Positions 1 through 6,306 of a stretch of DNA of 43,155 nt are shown piece by piece. The translations under genes were made by a program, and so were the position numbers. The notes under the pieces were generated by a model. That model worked only from the letters and a program-made list of their open reading frames with translations, searched no databases and had not been told where the DNA came from. This stretch comes from Ruminococcus sp. (GTDB taxonomy: Bacteria > Bacillota > Clostridia > Oscillospirales > Acutalibacteraceae), in contig JAFLSK010000012.1 of assembly GCA_022510945.1 (NCBI GenBank), forward strand, positions 1-43,155. Reading direction: 5' to 3'. How positions within the stretch are numbered: position 1 is the first letter of the stretch; the number at the start of each line of letters is the position of its first letter.

Positions 1-4
1 GAAA

Positions 5-45
5 GGCGGAAAAAGAAAATGCTCCTGCGTGAGCATTTTCCCGCC
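5..45. other. Long hairpin at the window's left edge
   Basis: GAAAATGCTC (15-24) and GAGCATTTTC (31-40) form a perfect 10-bp stem with a 6-nt loop, extended by GGCGG (5-9) and CCGCC (41-45) across an A-rich bulge. No T-run follows, so it is not a standard terminator. Its role is unknown and its context lies outside the window. Confidence 0.5.
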
Positions 46-136
46 GTTGGATTTATTCCGCTTTTTAGCTTTGCACCGATTTCAGAATCGAGAACTGAGT
101 TTTCTAAAGATTACGGTATGTCACCTCGACCAAATT

Positions 137-177
137 AGAACTCAAGTATTGATACAATATTTGGGTTCTGTTTTTTT
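137..177 (+). terminator. Rho-independent terminator of an upstream, off-window gene
   Basis: A 15-bp stem (137-151 with 155-169, two G-T pairs) closes a 3-nt loop and is followed by G and seven T (171-177). It ends a plus-strand transcript that enters from the left and isolates the ATPase gene that follows. Confidence 0.8.
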
Positions 178-210
178 CGCTGGTATGTACCACATTTATA
201 CCATGCCTTT

Positions 211-219
211 TGCTATAAT
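211..219 (+). promoter_or_regulatory. Extended -10 promoter of the DnaB-like ATPase gene
   Basis: TGCTATAAT is an extended -10 element about 30 nt before the start codon. No good -35 box is visible at 17 bp, which is common for TGn promoters. Confidence 0.6.
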
Positions 220-250
220 AGTGGCATCAAACATTTGAGGATACTTTGAG

Positions 251-934
251 ATGAATAATTACAGCATAAAAGATTTAATCGGAACGATTTCAAGTCATAG
301 CGGACTTTACGGCTTGTTCGCAAACCCAGGGTTTGGAACAACTACATTATCGATGCAAATTGCAAGATCTGTGGCGGATATGAGCGGAGGAACGGCAATC
401 ATCTTCACTATGGAGCTACCAAAAGAACAGTGGTGTAAGCGGATACAGGATATTGGTCTATTGGCAGATAGGCTTTTAGTAGTAGATGAATTTTGCCCAA
501 CTGATCAAATGATAGAAGATACAATTAAAAATACAGAAAATGTACGGCTTGTTGTAATTGACTATTTGGAATTATTGGATGAAAGCATCAGTCAAAAACT
601 AAGAGGTATTGCCAAACAATGCTCCATACCGATTTTCGTTTGTGGGAAATTGGCGCGGAACTCCGGAGATTTCGATCCAAACAATAGACCGGAATTGCTT
701 ACGATAGGATCTATGTTTGAGTCTCCGTTTGGATCGCGGCAACTGGTTCGTTTTAAAGATTTCGACTTTCTTTCCCTGTTGCATCGGGACCACGATTGCG
801 AAAGAGGTATTGGCATCGCACATCGTTATAATATCAGTAATACAACCGAATTGATTATTAAAGACCATCCGCGCGGCAAAGTCGGAAGCATATTTATCGA
901 GTGGGATGAACAGCGAAAATGTTTTGATATATAG
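251..934 (+). CDS. DnaB-C-like RecA-fold ATPase, Walker A lysine missing
   Basis: The 227-aa protein matches only the C-terminal RecA-like domain of replicative DnaB helicases; the N-terminal domain and linker are absent. The Walker A position (residues 24-32) reads ANPGFGTTT, with Thr30 where the family has the catalytic Lys. The H1a motif FTMEL (52-56) keeps its Glu, Walker B is VVIDYLELL (101-109), and the C-terminal stretch TELIIKDHPRGKVGS follows the DnaB pattern of ELIIAKQRNGPTG. It is a single-gene unit between terminators at 137-177 and 1052-1091. I infer an accessory, possibly mobile-element ATPase or a catalytically altered regulator, not the chromosomal helicase. Fold assignment is fairly sure; function is not. 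Confidence 0.75.
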   Translation: MNNYSIKDLIGTISSHSGLYGLFANPGFGTTTLSMQIARSVADMSGGTAIIFTMELPKEQWCKRIQDIGLLADRLLVVDEFCPTDQMIEDTIKNTENVRLVVIDYLELLDESISQKLRGIAKQCSIPIFVCGKLARNSGDFDPNNRPELLTIGSMFESPFGSRQLVRFKDFDFLSLLHRDHDCERGIGIAHRYNISNTTELIIKDHPRGKVGSIFIEWDEQRKCFDI

Positions 935-948
935 AAAAACCGTCACGG

Positions 949-1026
949 GGTTGCATCATTTATCTGCCGGTTGCACAAATGCAACCACAAAATCGAAAAT
1001 GCAACCATTTGCAACCCCTTGCAACC
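949..1026. repeat. Six phased TGCAACC heptamers (iteron-like array)
   Basis: TGCAACC occurs at 980, 1000, 1010 and 1020, and its complement GGTTGCA at 949 and 969. Starts are 20, 11, 20, 10 and 10 bp apart, so all copies lie on nearly the same helical face. Copies at 969-975 and 980-986 form a perfect 7-4-7 inverted repeat. The array lies just after the ATPase stop codon and before a terminator. It resembles iterons, a partition site or an operator cluster; the binding protein is unknown. Confidence 0.75.
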
Positions 1027-1051
1027 CGTATCAAGAATTGCGTTTGTTGCC

Positions 1052-1091
1052 AAAAGGAAAAGGTATCCAAGAGGATACCTTTTCCTTTTTT
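1052..1091. terminator. Bidirectional terminator between ATPase and XRE genes
   Basis: A 17-bp perfect stem (1052-1068 with 1073-1089) closes an AAGA loop and runs into a T-tract on the plus strand; A-rich flanks also give T residues on the minus strand. It serves the ATPase gene and probably the convergent XRE gene. Confidence 0.85.
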
Positions 1092-1096
1092 ATGTG

Positions 1097-1306
1097 CTAT
1101 TCCTCATAATCAAACATTTTGTTATAATCAACACCGAGTATAGTTGCAATTTTGCGTAAATTAGTAAAGTTAGGCTCAGACTTTCCTATTTCATAATATG
1201 TATAGGTGCTGCGATTAATATTCAGCATCTTTGCCATATCCTCTTGACTGTAGTCGGTTTCGCCTTTCCTCAGATCGCGTAAGTGCTCTCCAAATTTTTT
1301 TGACAT
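1097..1306 (-). CDS. Small XRE-family transcriptional regulator
   Basis: The 69-aa protein is essentially one Cro/C1-type helix-turn-helix (SQEDMAKMLNINRSTYTYYE at residues 18-37), ending in DYNKMFDYEE. The reading frame stays open to 1480, but I chose the ATG at 1306: it has a GAGG ribosome site 8 nt upstream, and the extra residues would be encoded by the structured RNA. The gene starts 25 nt after the terminator of RNA copy A on the same strand and faces the ATPase gene. The target is unknown; the heptamer array is a conceivable operator (inference). Confidence 0.8.
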   Translation of the reverse strand: MSKKFGEHLRDLRKGETDYSQEDMAKMLNINRSTYTYYEIGKSEPNFTNLRKIATILGVDYNKMFDYEE

Positions 1307-1330
1307 TATTTCTGCCTCATTTCTATCGCA

Positions 1331-1361
1331 AAATAAAAAGTGCGCAGACAAAGCCACGCAC
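1331..1361 (-). terminator. Terminator of structured RNA copy A
   Basis: On the minus strand a GTGCG/CGCAC stem (1357-1361 with 1340-1344) with a 12-nt loop is followed by TTTTTATTT (1339-1331). It closes the RNA and lies 25 nt before the XRE start codon. Confidence 0.7.
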
Positions 1362-1501
1362 AAAAAACGCAAGCTCTGATTGCTGCAACACAAATTCAAC
1401 TTTATGCACCAATAGTGTGTCAAAAGTAGAGCATGCATTTTTATCCGATTAAAGATAAAAAAACACACTACCAAGTGCAAAGAATATTGAATTTATGTTG
1501 C
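1331..1501 (-). ncRNA. Structured RNA, copy A: long stem, inner hairpin, pseudoknot, terminator
   Basis: Reading the minus strand from 1501: P1 pairs 1501-1487 with 1399-1385 (15 bp). The single C/A mismatch on the plus strand becomes a G-U pair on the minus strand, which fixes the strand. P2 pairs 1479-1475 with 1409-1405 (TGCAC/GTGCA) and 1470-1463 with 1420-1413 (TAGTGTGT/ACACACTA). The P2 loop segment 1442-1428 can pair at 14 of 15 positions with 1377-1363, 3' of P1, forming a pseudoknot. A terminator hairpin ends the RNA. The promoter predicts a start at the first P1 base, giving about 170 nt. Copy B at 42552-42718 shares this architecture but almost none of the stem sequence. It could be a stand-alone RNA or the leader of the XRE gene. 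I do not recognise the class. Confidence 0.72.
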
Positions 1502-1507
1502 GAGCCA

Positions 1508-1536
1508 ATTGTAACATATTATTTGAATACTTTCAA
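1508..1536 (-). promoter_or_regulatory. Promoter of structured RNA copy A
   Basis: On the minus strand, TTGAAA (1536-1531), 17 bp, TACAAT (1513-1508). The expected start about 7 nt downstream coincides with 1501, the first base of stem P1. Confidence 0.75.
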
Positions 1537-1602
1537 TAGCGTTTTTCATTATAATACACAAATTTTTCATTAAATCTCTCACTTTTATCCATCATTATTC
1601 GA

Positions 1603-1631
1603 TTGACTTTTTATATCTGAATATCTATAAT
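1603..1631 (+). promoter_or_regulatory. Promoter of the DUF4358-like lipoprotein gene
   Basis: TTGACT (1603-1608), 17-bp spacer, TATAAT (1626-1631), 37 nt before the start codon at 1669. This is a near-consensus vegetative promoter. Confidence 0.8.
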
Positions 1632-1668
1632 TAATAAACAGGTTTAGATTAGGAATCGGAGTGATTAT

Positions 1669-2139
1669 ATGAAGAAGATTATGGCAACAATTTTTGCCGC
1701 GCTTATGGTTATTACATATTTTTCGGGTTGTACCGCTAAAGAGGCAGATCTTACGAGTGTTCTTAGTGATATTAACTCAAGTTTTTCGGACGCGACAAGT
1801 AACCTCACCCAGCTAACCGACGTAGCCGACCTCAATACTTACTACGAAATCAGCGCTGACGATGTCAAGCAGTTCGCCGCTGAAATCAACACCGATGCGT
1901 CCACCGCGCCTGTCGAGATTGTTCTCGTGGAGGCAGTGGATTCCACCGCCGCTGAGTCGGTAAAAACCCATCTTGAGCATCGCTACAATGCGATTTACGG
2001 CCTCTATTCGTCCTACAGTGCCGAGCAGTTTGATATGGTAAAGGACTGCGGTGTTACGCAGAGCGGCAACTTCGTCACAATGATTGTCGCTAAGGACTAC
2101 AGCGAGATGATTAAGGTTGTAAACGCGGCAATAGGCTAA
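1669..2139 (+). CDS. Secreted lipoprotein, DUF4358-like
   Basis: The 156-aa protein has a type II signal peptide: basic MKK, hydrophobic stretch, then the lipobox YFSGC with Cys21 as lipidation site. An Asp/Ser/Thr-rich linker leads to a compact domain (about residues 50-156) resembling DUF4358, a family of unknown function in Clostridia. A GGAG ribosome site precedes the ATG and a strong promoter lies at 1603-1631. It is monocistronic, with its own terminator at 2160-2193. It probably sits on the outer face of the membrane; no enzymatic motif is visible. Confidence 0.8.
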   Translation: MKKIMATIFAALMVITYFSGCTAKEADLTSVLSDINSSFSDATSNLTQLTDVADLNTYYEISADDVKQFAAEINTDASTAPVEIVLVEAVDSTAAESVKTHLEHRYNAIYGLYSSYSAEQFDMVKDCGVTQSGNFVTMIVAKDYSEMIKVVNAAIG

Positions 2140-2159
2140 TATTCGAAAGTAGAATTAAC

Positions 2160-2193
2160 AGTCTCAACTTTGTAAGTTGAGACTTTTCTTTTT
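2160..2193 (+). terminator. Terminator of the lipoprotein gene
   Basis: A perfect 11-bp stem (2160-2170 with 2174-2184), TGT loop, then a T-rich tail broken by one C. Confidence 0.9.
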
Positions 2194-2205
2194 GTGTGCT
2201 ATACT

Positions 2206-2366
2206 TTATACTAAACACTAATTAAAAACGGATATCTTTCAGGCATATTTTGCGCCATACATCGCGCCCTGTCTCGAAAGACGACAGCCTTTCTGCGGTA
2301 TGGCACTCGTCTGACACAAAACCTGCTCCGAAATCTTATCTCTTTTTTAATCAGTGTTTAGTATAA
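2206..2366. mobile_element. MITE-like element, 161 bp, with 23-bp terminal inverted repeats
   Basis: The ends 2206-2228 and 2344-2366 are inverted copies differing at one base (A for G). The interior can fold further: GCCATAC (2254-2260) pairs with GTATGGC (2298-2304), enclosing GTCT-CGAA-AGAC (2271-2282). The ends can be read with TA dinucleotides flanking CTAAACAC, so a TA target duplication as in IS630/Tc1 elements is possible but not proven. It encodes no protein. Its right end supplies TATAAT (2362-2367), 35 nt before pcrA, perhaps acting as its -10 box. Confidence 0.7.
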
Positions 2367-2401
2367 TCTATTCCACATAATCTACAATAAAGGGTAATTT
2401 T

Positions 2402-4636
2402 ATGGGTATCAAAGACAATTTTTCACATATGAATAATATGCAGCAAAAGGCGGTGTTCTGTACCGAAGGACCTCTTCTCATTCTTGCAGGTGCAGGCTCT
2501 GGCAAGACGACCGTGCTCGTCAACCGCATTGCCTACATTTTACAGAGCGGGCTGTGTCAGCCGTGGCAGATTTTAGCTATCACATTCACTAATAAAGCCG
2601 CGGGTGAGCTCAAGGAGCGAATCTGTAACGCTGTTCCGGAGGGCGGCAACGAGATTTGGGCTGCTACATTCCATTCGACCTGTGCGCGAATTCTCCGCCG
2701 CTACGGCGACCGAATAGGATATTCGAGCCACTTCACGGTTTACGACACCGCTGACCAGAAAAGCCTTATCAAAAAGGCTATGGCTCAGTTGAATATTGAC
2801 GAAAAGCATCTTCCTGTTAAGTCCGTAATTGCCGAGATTTCCAAGGCAAAGGACAAGATGCAGTCTCCCGAAGATATGCTCAAGAAGGTTGACGGCGACT
2901 TCCGTAAGGAGAAAATCGCAAAGATTTATCAGATTTACCAGTCGGAGCTCAAAAACTCCGACGCGATGGATTTTGACGATATGCTGTGTAATACCGTTCT
3001 TCTTTTTGAGCAGAACGAGGACGTGCTCAGCTACTATCAGAATCTTTTCAAATACATTATGGTCGACGAGTATCAGGACACTAACAAGGTACAGTACAAG
3101 TTCGTTTCGATGCTTGCTGCGAAGTCCGGTAATATCTGCGTTGTCGGCGACGACGACCAGAGCATATACAAATTCCGCGGCGCAACGATTGAGAACATTC
3201 TCTCGTTTGAAAAACAGTTTAAGAACGCTCAGGTTATCCGCCTTGAGCAGAACTACAGAAGTACAAAAACTATCCTGAACGCCGCGAACAAGGTTATCGA
3301 AAACAACACCGCCCGCAAGGGCAAAACCCTTTGGACGGAAAACGACAGCGGCGAGAAAATCACCGTCCACACCGCCTACTCCGAGCGAGAGGAGGCGTCC
3401 TATATAGCCCAGCAGATTCTAAACGGCGTAGCTGACGGCAGAAATTTCAGCGACTATGCCGTTCTTTACCGAATGAACGCTCAGTCGAACGCGATAGAAA
3501 ACGCGTTTTCGCGCAGCGGTATTCCGCACCGAATCATCGGCGGTCACCGCTTCTACGACCGCGAGGAAATTAAGGATATGACCGCTTACCTGCGTGTGCT
3601 CGACAACCCGCACGACAACGTGCGACTTAACCGTATCATTAACGTGCCTAAGCGCGGTATCGGTAAGACCACGATGGATAGAGCAGGGGAGATAGCTGTC
3701 GTAAATAATATAAGCGTGTACGACGTTATCAAAAATGCTGAAAACTATACCGAGCTGTCACGAGCCTCGTCAAAGCTTAAGGATTTCGTTTCGCTTGTTG
3801 ACGGTCTGCGTGAAGCGCACGAAAGCGGCGACTACAGCCTTGCTGAGCTTTACGAGCTTATTTTAGAGCATACCGACTACAAAAATTATCTCAAGGCTGA
3901 AAAAGAAAACGCCGATGTCCGCATAGAGAATATCGAGGAGTTAAAGTCTAATATCATCAAGTTCGAGGAGGAGTACGGCGACGAGGCTACGCTTTCCGCG
4001 TTCCTCGAGGAAATCTCTCTGCAAACCGATATAGACAACTATGACGAAACCTCCGACACAACCGTTATGATGACTCTCCACAGCGCAAAGGGACTCGAGT
4101 TTCCTGTTGTGTTCATAGCAGGAATGGAGGAGGGAGTGTTCCCGGGCATATCCGTCTATTCTAACCCCGACGAGCTTAACGAGGAACGCCGCCTTGCCTA
4201 CGTCGGCATAACGCGTGCCAAGGAGCAGCTGATTATCACTAAGACTAAGAGCCGTATGCTGTTTGGCTCTACAACCCACAACGCTCCGTCGCGTTTTGTG
4301 CAGGAGATACCCGACGAACTGCGCAAATCAACGGGCGAGACCGTATTCGGCAATTTTCCGAAGGGTTCATCGTCGTTTAATTCGGAGAAGATTGAAATCG
4401 GCACTAATCCGTCGCAATATACCTTTAATCCCAAGCTTTCACCTTCTTTCCAAAAGCCTATCCAAAAGAGTACCAATACCTATGCAGTGGGTGACAGCGT
4501 GCTCCACAAGGTGTTCGGTAAAGGTATGATAATTAAAGCTGAGAAGATGGGCAACGACACAATGCTCGAAATTGTTTTTGAAACCAAGGGAACCAAAACC
4601 CTTATGGCAAATTTCTGCAAAATGGAAAAAATATAA
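2402..4636 (+). CDS. pcrA: UvrD/Rep-family DNA helicase PcrA
   Basis: This SF1A 3'-5' helicase (744 aa) acts in DNA repair, replication restart and removal of recombinase filaments. All motifs are present: Q-motif MNNMQQKAV, Walker A GAGSGKT (30-36), motif Ia AITFTNKAAGELKER, motif II MVDEYQDTN, motif III VVGDDDQSIYKFRGA, motif IV RLEQNYRST, motif V TLHSAKGLEFPVVFIAGMEE, motif VI AYVGITRAKEQL. The C-terminal 55 residues (VGDSVLHKVFGKGMII) match the Tudor-like domain that contacts RNA polymerase in PcrA. Length is normal. The ATG follows AAAGGG. The MITE-like element lies immediately upstream. Confidence 0.97.
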   Translation: MGIKDNFSHMNNMQQKAVFCTEGPLLILAGAGSGKTTVLVNRIAYILQSGLCQPWQILAITFTNKAAGELKERICNAVPEGGNEIWAATFHSTCARILRRYGDRIGYSSHFTVYDTADQKSLIKKAMAQLNIDEKHLPVKSVIAEISKAKDKMQSPEDMLKKVDGDFRKEKIAKIYQIYQSELKNSDAMDFDDMLCNTVLLFEQNEDVLSYYQNLFKYIMVDEYQDTNKVQYKFVSMLAAKSGNICVVGDDDQSIYKFRGATIENILSFEKQFKNAQVIRLEQNYRSTKTILNAANKVIENNTARKGKTLWTENDSGEKITVHTAYSEREEASYIAQQILNGVADGRNFSDYAVLYRMNAQSNAIENAFSRSGIPHRIIGGHRFYDREEIKDMTAYLRVLDNPHDNVRLNRIINVPKRGIGKTTMDRAGEIAVVNNISVYDVIKNAENYTELSRASSKLKDFVSLVDGLREAHESGDYSLAELYELILEHTDYKNYLKAEKENADVRIENIEELKSNIIKFEEEYGDEATLSAFLEEISLQTDIDNYDETSDTTVMMTLHSAKGLEFPVVFIAGMEEGVFPGISVYSNPDELNEERRLAYVGITRAKEQLIITKTKSRMLFGSTTHNAPSRFVQEIPDELRKSTGETVFGNFPKGSSSFNSEKIEIGTNPSQYTFNPKLSPSFQKPIQKSTNTYAVGDSVLHKVFGKGMIIKAEKMGNDTMLEIVFETKGTKTLMANFCKMEKI

Positions 4637-4648
4637 TTATATAATTTA

Positions 4649-4679
4649 AGCCGCTGCGTTTAGTAATTGCGCAGCGGCT
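4649..4679. terminator. Bidirectional terminator between pcrA and hisF
   Basis: AGCCGCTGCG (4649-4658) pairs with CGCAGCGGCT (4670-4679) over an 11-nt loop. AT-rich flanks on both sides fit a shared terminator for the convergent genes. Confidence 0.8.
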
Positions 4680-4695
4680 ATAAATTTGCCTTAAA

Positions 4696-5451
4696 TTATA
4701 ATCTTACTGAAATATCCTTATCGTGTAGATAGTTCTTTAGCTCGGATATCTTAATCTCGCCGAAGTGGAACAGAGAAGCCGCAAGCACAGCGTCCGCCTT
4801 ACCGTCCGTAAAAGCGTCGTAAAAGTGCTCGAGCGCGCCAGCGCCGCCGCTCGCGATTACGGGTATGTTAACCCTTTCCGAGACTGCTTTAGTGAGCGCG
4901 AGGTCATATCCCTTTTTCTGTCCGTCCTCGTCCATACTCGTGAGGAGAATTTCGCCCGCGCCGCGCTTTTCGCACTCAACAGCCCACTCAATCGCGTCAA
5001 TTCCCATAGGTACGCGACCGCCGTTTATGTAGACTTCCCAGCTGTCGCCCTTACGCTTTGCGTCAATAGCCGTTACCACGCACTGGCTTCCGAATTTGTA
5101 CGCCGCCTCGCTGATGAGCTCAGGCCTTTTTATCGCTGCGCTGTTTACGGAAACCTTGTCCGCACCCGCGCGCAAAATCTCGTTAAAGTCGTCGACCGTT
5201 CTTATTCCGCCGCCGACGGTGAACGGAATAAAAATCGTGTCCGCAACCTTTTTTACCATATCAACGACTGTCTTTCTCGCATCACTCGACGCAGTAATAT
5301 CGAGAAAAACGAGTTCGTCCGCACCCTGCTTGTCGTACTGCTTTGCACACTCAACGGGGTCGCCCGCGTCAACAAGGTTTACAAAGCTCATACCCTTTAC
5401 AACCCTGCCGTTTTTGACGTCGAGGCAGGGGATTATTCTTTTTGCATACAT
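4696..5451 (-). CDS. hisF: Imidazole glycerol phosphate synthase, cyclase subunit
   Basis: HisF (251 aa) is the TIM-barrel subunit that uses ammonia from HisH to convert PRFAR into imidazole glycerol phosphate and AICAR, linking histidine and purine synthesis. Catalytic Asp11 ([13 protein letters not shown]) and Asp130 ([10 protein letters not shown]) are present, as are the phosphate-binding loops TVGGGIRT and [11 protein letters not shown]. The start overlaps the hisH stop as TAATG, so the two are translationally coupled. No other his gene lies nearby. Confidence 0.97.
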   Translation of the reverse strand: MYAKRIIPCLDVKNGRVVKGMSFVNLVDAGDPVECAKQYDKQGADELVFLDITASSDARKTVVDMVKKVADTIFIPFTVGGGIRTVDDFNEILRAGADKVSVNSAAIKRPELISEAAYKFGSQCVVTAIDAKRKGDSWEVYINGGRVPMGIDAIEWAVECEKRGAGEILLTSMDEDGQKKGYDLALTKAVSERVNIPVIASGGAGALEHFYDAFTDGKADAVLAASLFHFGEIKISELKNYLHDKDISVRL

Positions 5452-6071
5452 TAATCCTTACCTCCGCACATCTTAACAAAATTTTCGAGCATTTTAAGTC
5501 CCACATCGCCGCTTTTTTCGGGGTGGAACTGCGTTGCCGTAACGTTTTTATAGCTTACCGCCGCGTCAATCGTAACGCCGTACTCGGTCTGTGCGCTGAC
5601 GATATTCTTATCCTCAGCGTCGAGGTAGTATGAGTGCACGAAGTAAACGTAAGACTCATCCTCAATATCCTTGAATATACCGTCCTTTTTGAGTAATTTA
5701 ATACTGTTCCAGCCCATATGCGGGATTTTCAGCCCTTCGCCGTTCGGAATTTTCTTAACCTCGCCCTTAAGCACGCCGAGTCCCTCGGCCTCGGGGCTTT
5801 CGAGGCTTTTCGGAAACAACAGCTGCAAACCGAGACAAATGCCTAAAAACGGCTTGCCTGTCGCGATAAAGTCCTTAACAGTGTCGCGTATGTCGTATTT
5901 TTCGAGCGTATCCATAGCGTCGCCGAACGAACCTACTCCGGGGAGAATCGCTCCGTCTGCGTTTAGTATAGCGCCTTTATCACTCGTAACCTCGCACTCT
6001 GCGCCGATATATTTAAGCGCCTTGTAAACGCTCTGAATATTGCCCGCGCCGTAATCAATAATAGCTATCAT
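5451..6071 (-). CDS. hisH: Imidazole glycerol phosphate synthase, glutaminase subunit
   Basis: HisH (206 aa) is a class I glutamine amidotransferase that supplies ammonia to HisF. The triad is visible: Cys79 in [10 protein letters not shown], His183 and Glu185 in QFHPEKSG; the oxyanion-strand region is [11 protein letters not shown]. It is first in a two-gene hisHF unit. The ATG at 6071 overlaps the stop of a three-codon upstream frame (ATG-ACA-TTA-TGA, 6079-6068) that sits closer to the AAAGG ribosome site, so initiation may be coupled. Confidence 0.96.
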   Translation of the reverse strand: MIAIIDYGAGNIQSVYKALKYIGAECEVTSDKGAILNADGAILPGVGSFGDAMDTLEKYDIRDTVKDFIATGKPFLGICLGLQLLFPKSLESPEAEGLGVLKGEVKKIPNGEGLKIPHMGWNSIKLLKKDGIFKDIEDESYVYFVHSYYLDAEDKNIVSAQTEYGVTIDAAVSYKNVTATQFHPEKSGDVGLKMLENFVKMCGGKD

Positions 6072-6118
6072 AATGTCATTAGACCTTTCTGTGTGTCAAT
6101 CTGTGTTTTTCTCCGTCA

Positions 6119-6147
6119 ATTTTACCATAATAGATAGTGAAATGCAA
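6119..6147 (-). promoter_or_regulatory. Promoter of hisHF
   Basis: On the minus strand, TTGCAT (6147-6142), 17-bp spacer, TAAAAT (6124-6119). The -35 box overlaps an arm of the inverted repeat at 6143-6178. Confidence 0.7.
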
Positions 6148-6178
6148 GATTTGACCGCATTTATTCCCAAATCTTGCA
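6143..6178. promoter_or_regulatory. Operator-like inverted repeat between hisHF and rpiR
   Basis: An 11-bp perfect inverted repeat, TGCAAGATTTG (6143-6153) and CAAATCTTGCA (6168-6178), spaced by 14 bp, overlaps the hisHF -35 box. A further half-site TGCAAG lies at 6215-6220 inside the rpiR promoter spacer. This fits a repressor site for one or both divergent promoters; RpiR itself is the obvious candidate (inference). Confidence 0.6.
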
Positions 6179-6206
6179 ATAATTATTAAAATGCTTATAA
6201 AAACAG

Positions 6207-6235
6207 TTGAGTTTTGCAAGTTTTAGTGTTAAAAT
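6207..6235 (+). promoter_or_regulatory. Promoter of rpiR operon
   Basis: TTGAGT (6207-6212), 17-bp spacer, TAAAAT (6230-6235). Confidence 0.7.
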
Positions 6236-6306
6236 GAAAGCGTGAAATTAACGTGATTATAGCAATTTGCTATGCGCTGGAAATATATATTAAGGAAGTT
6301 AATAAA

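Larger units (their letters stand above)
1307..1668. other. Gene-free stretch holding RNA copy A and two promoters
   Basis: These 362 bases carry no credible protein gene. They hold the XRE ribosome site, structured RNA copy A (1331-1501), its minus-strand promoter (1508-1536), an AT-rich spacer, and the plus-strand lipoprotein promoter (1603-1631). Confidence 0.8.

Noticed and set aside
29..238. 69-codon plus-strand frame at the left edge
   Set aside because: It overlaps a terminator and the ATPase promoter and has no ribosome site or family resemblance.
949..1026. CRISPR array
   Set aside because: Units are 7 bp with 3-13 bp gaps, partly inverted; no 20-40 bp repeats or cas genes are present.
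906..1109. Small plus-strand frames across the heptamer array
   Set aside because: They arise from the repeats and terminator; no ribosome site.
1307..1480. N-terminal extension of the XRE protein to 1480
   Set aside because: It would translate the structured RNA; the ATG at 1306 has the ribosome site and begins the family's normal N-terminus.
1331..1501. 6S RNA or retron msr-msd identity for the structured RNA
   Set aside because: 6S RNA has a central open bubble and no loop-to-tail pseudoknot; a retron needs a reverse transcriptase and end-to-end inverted repeats, neither seen here.
2573..3370. Long minus-strand frame opposite pcrA
   Set aside because: Mirror of pcrA codon usage; no protein family and no start signals.
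4765..5454. 229-codon plus-strand frame opposite hisF
   Set aside because: Shadow of hisF, whose motifs are unambiguous.
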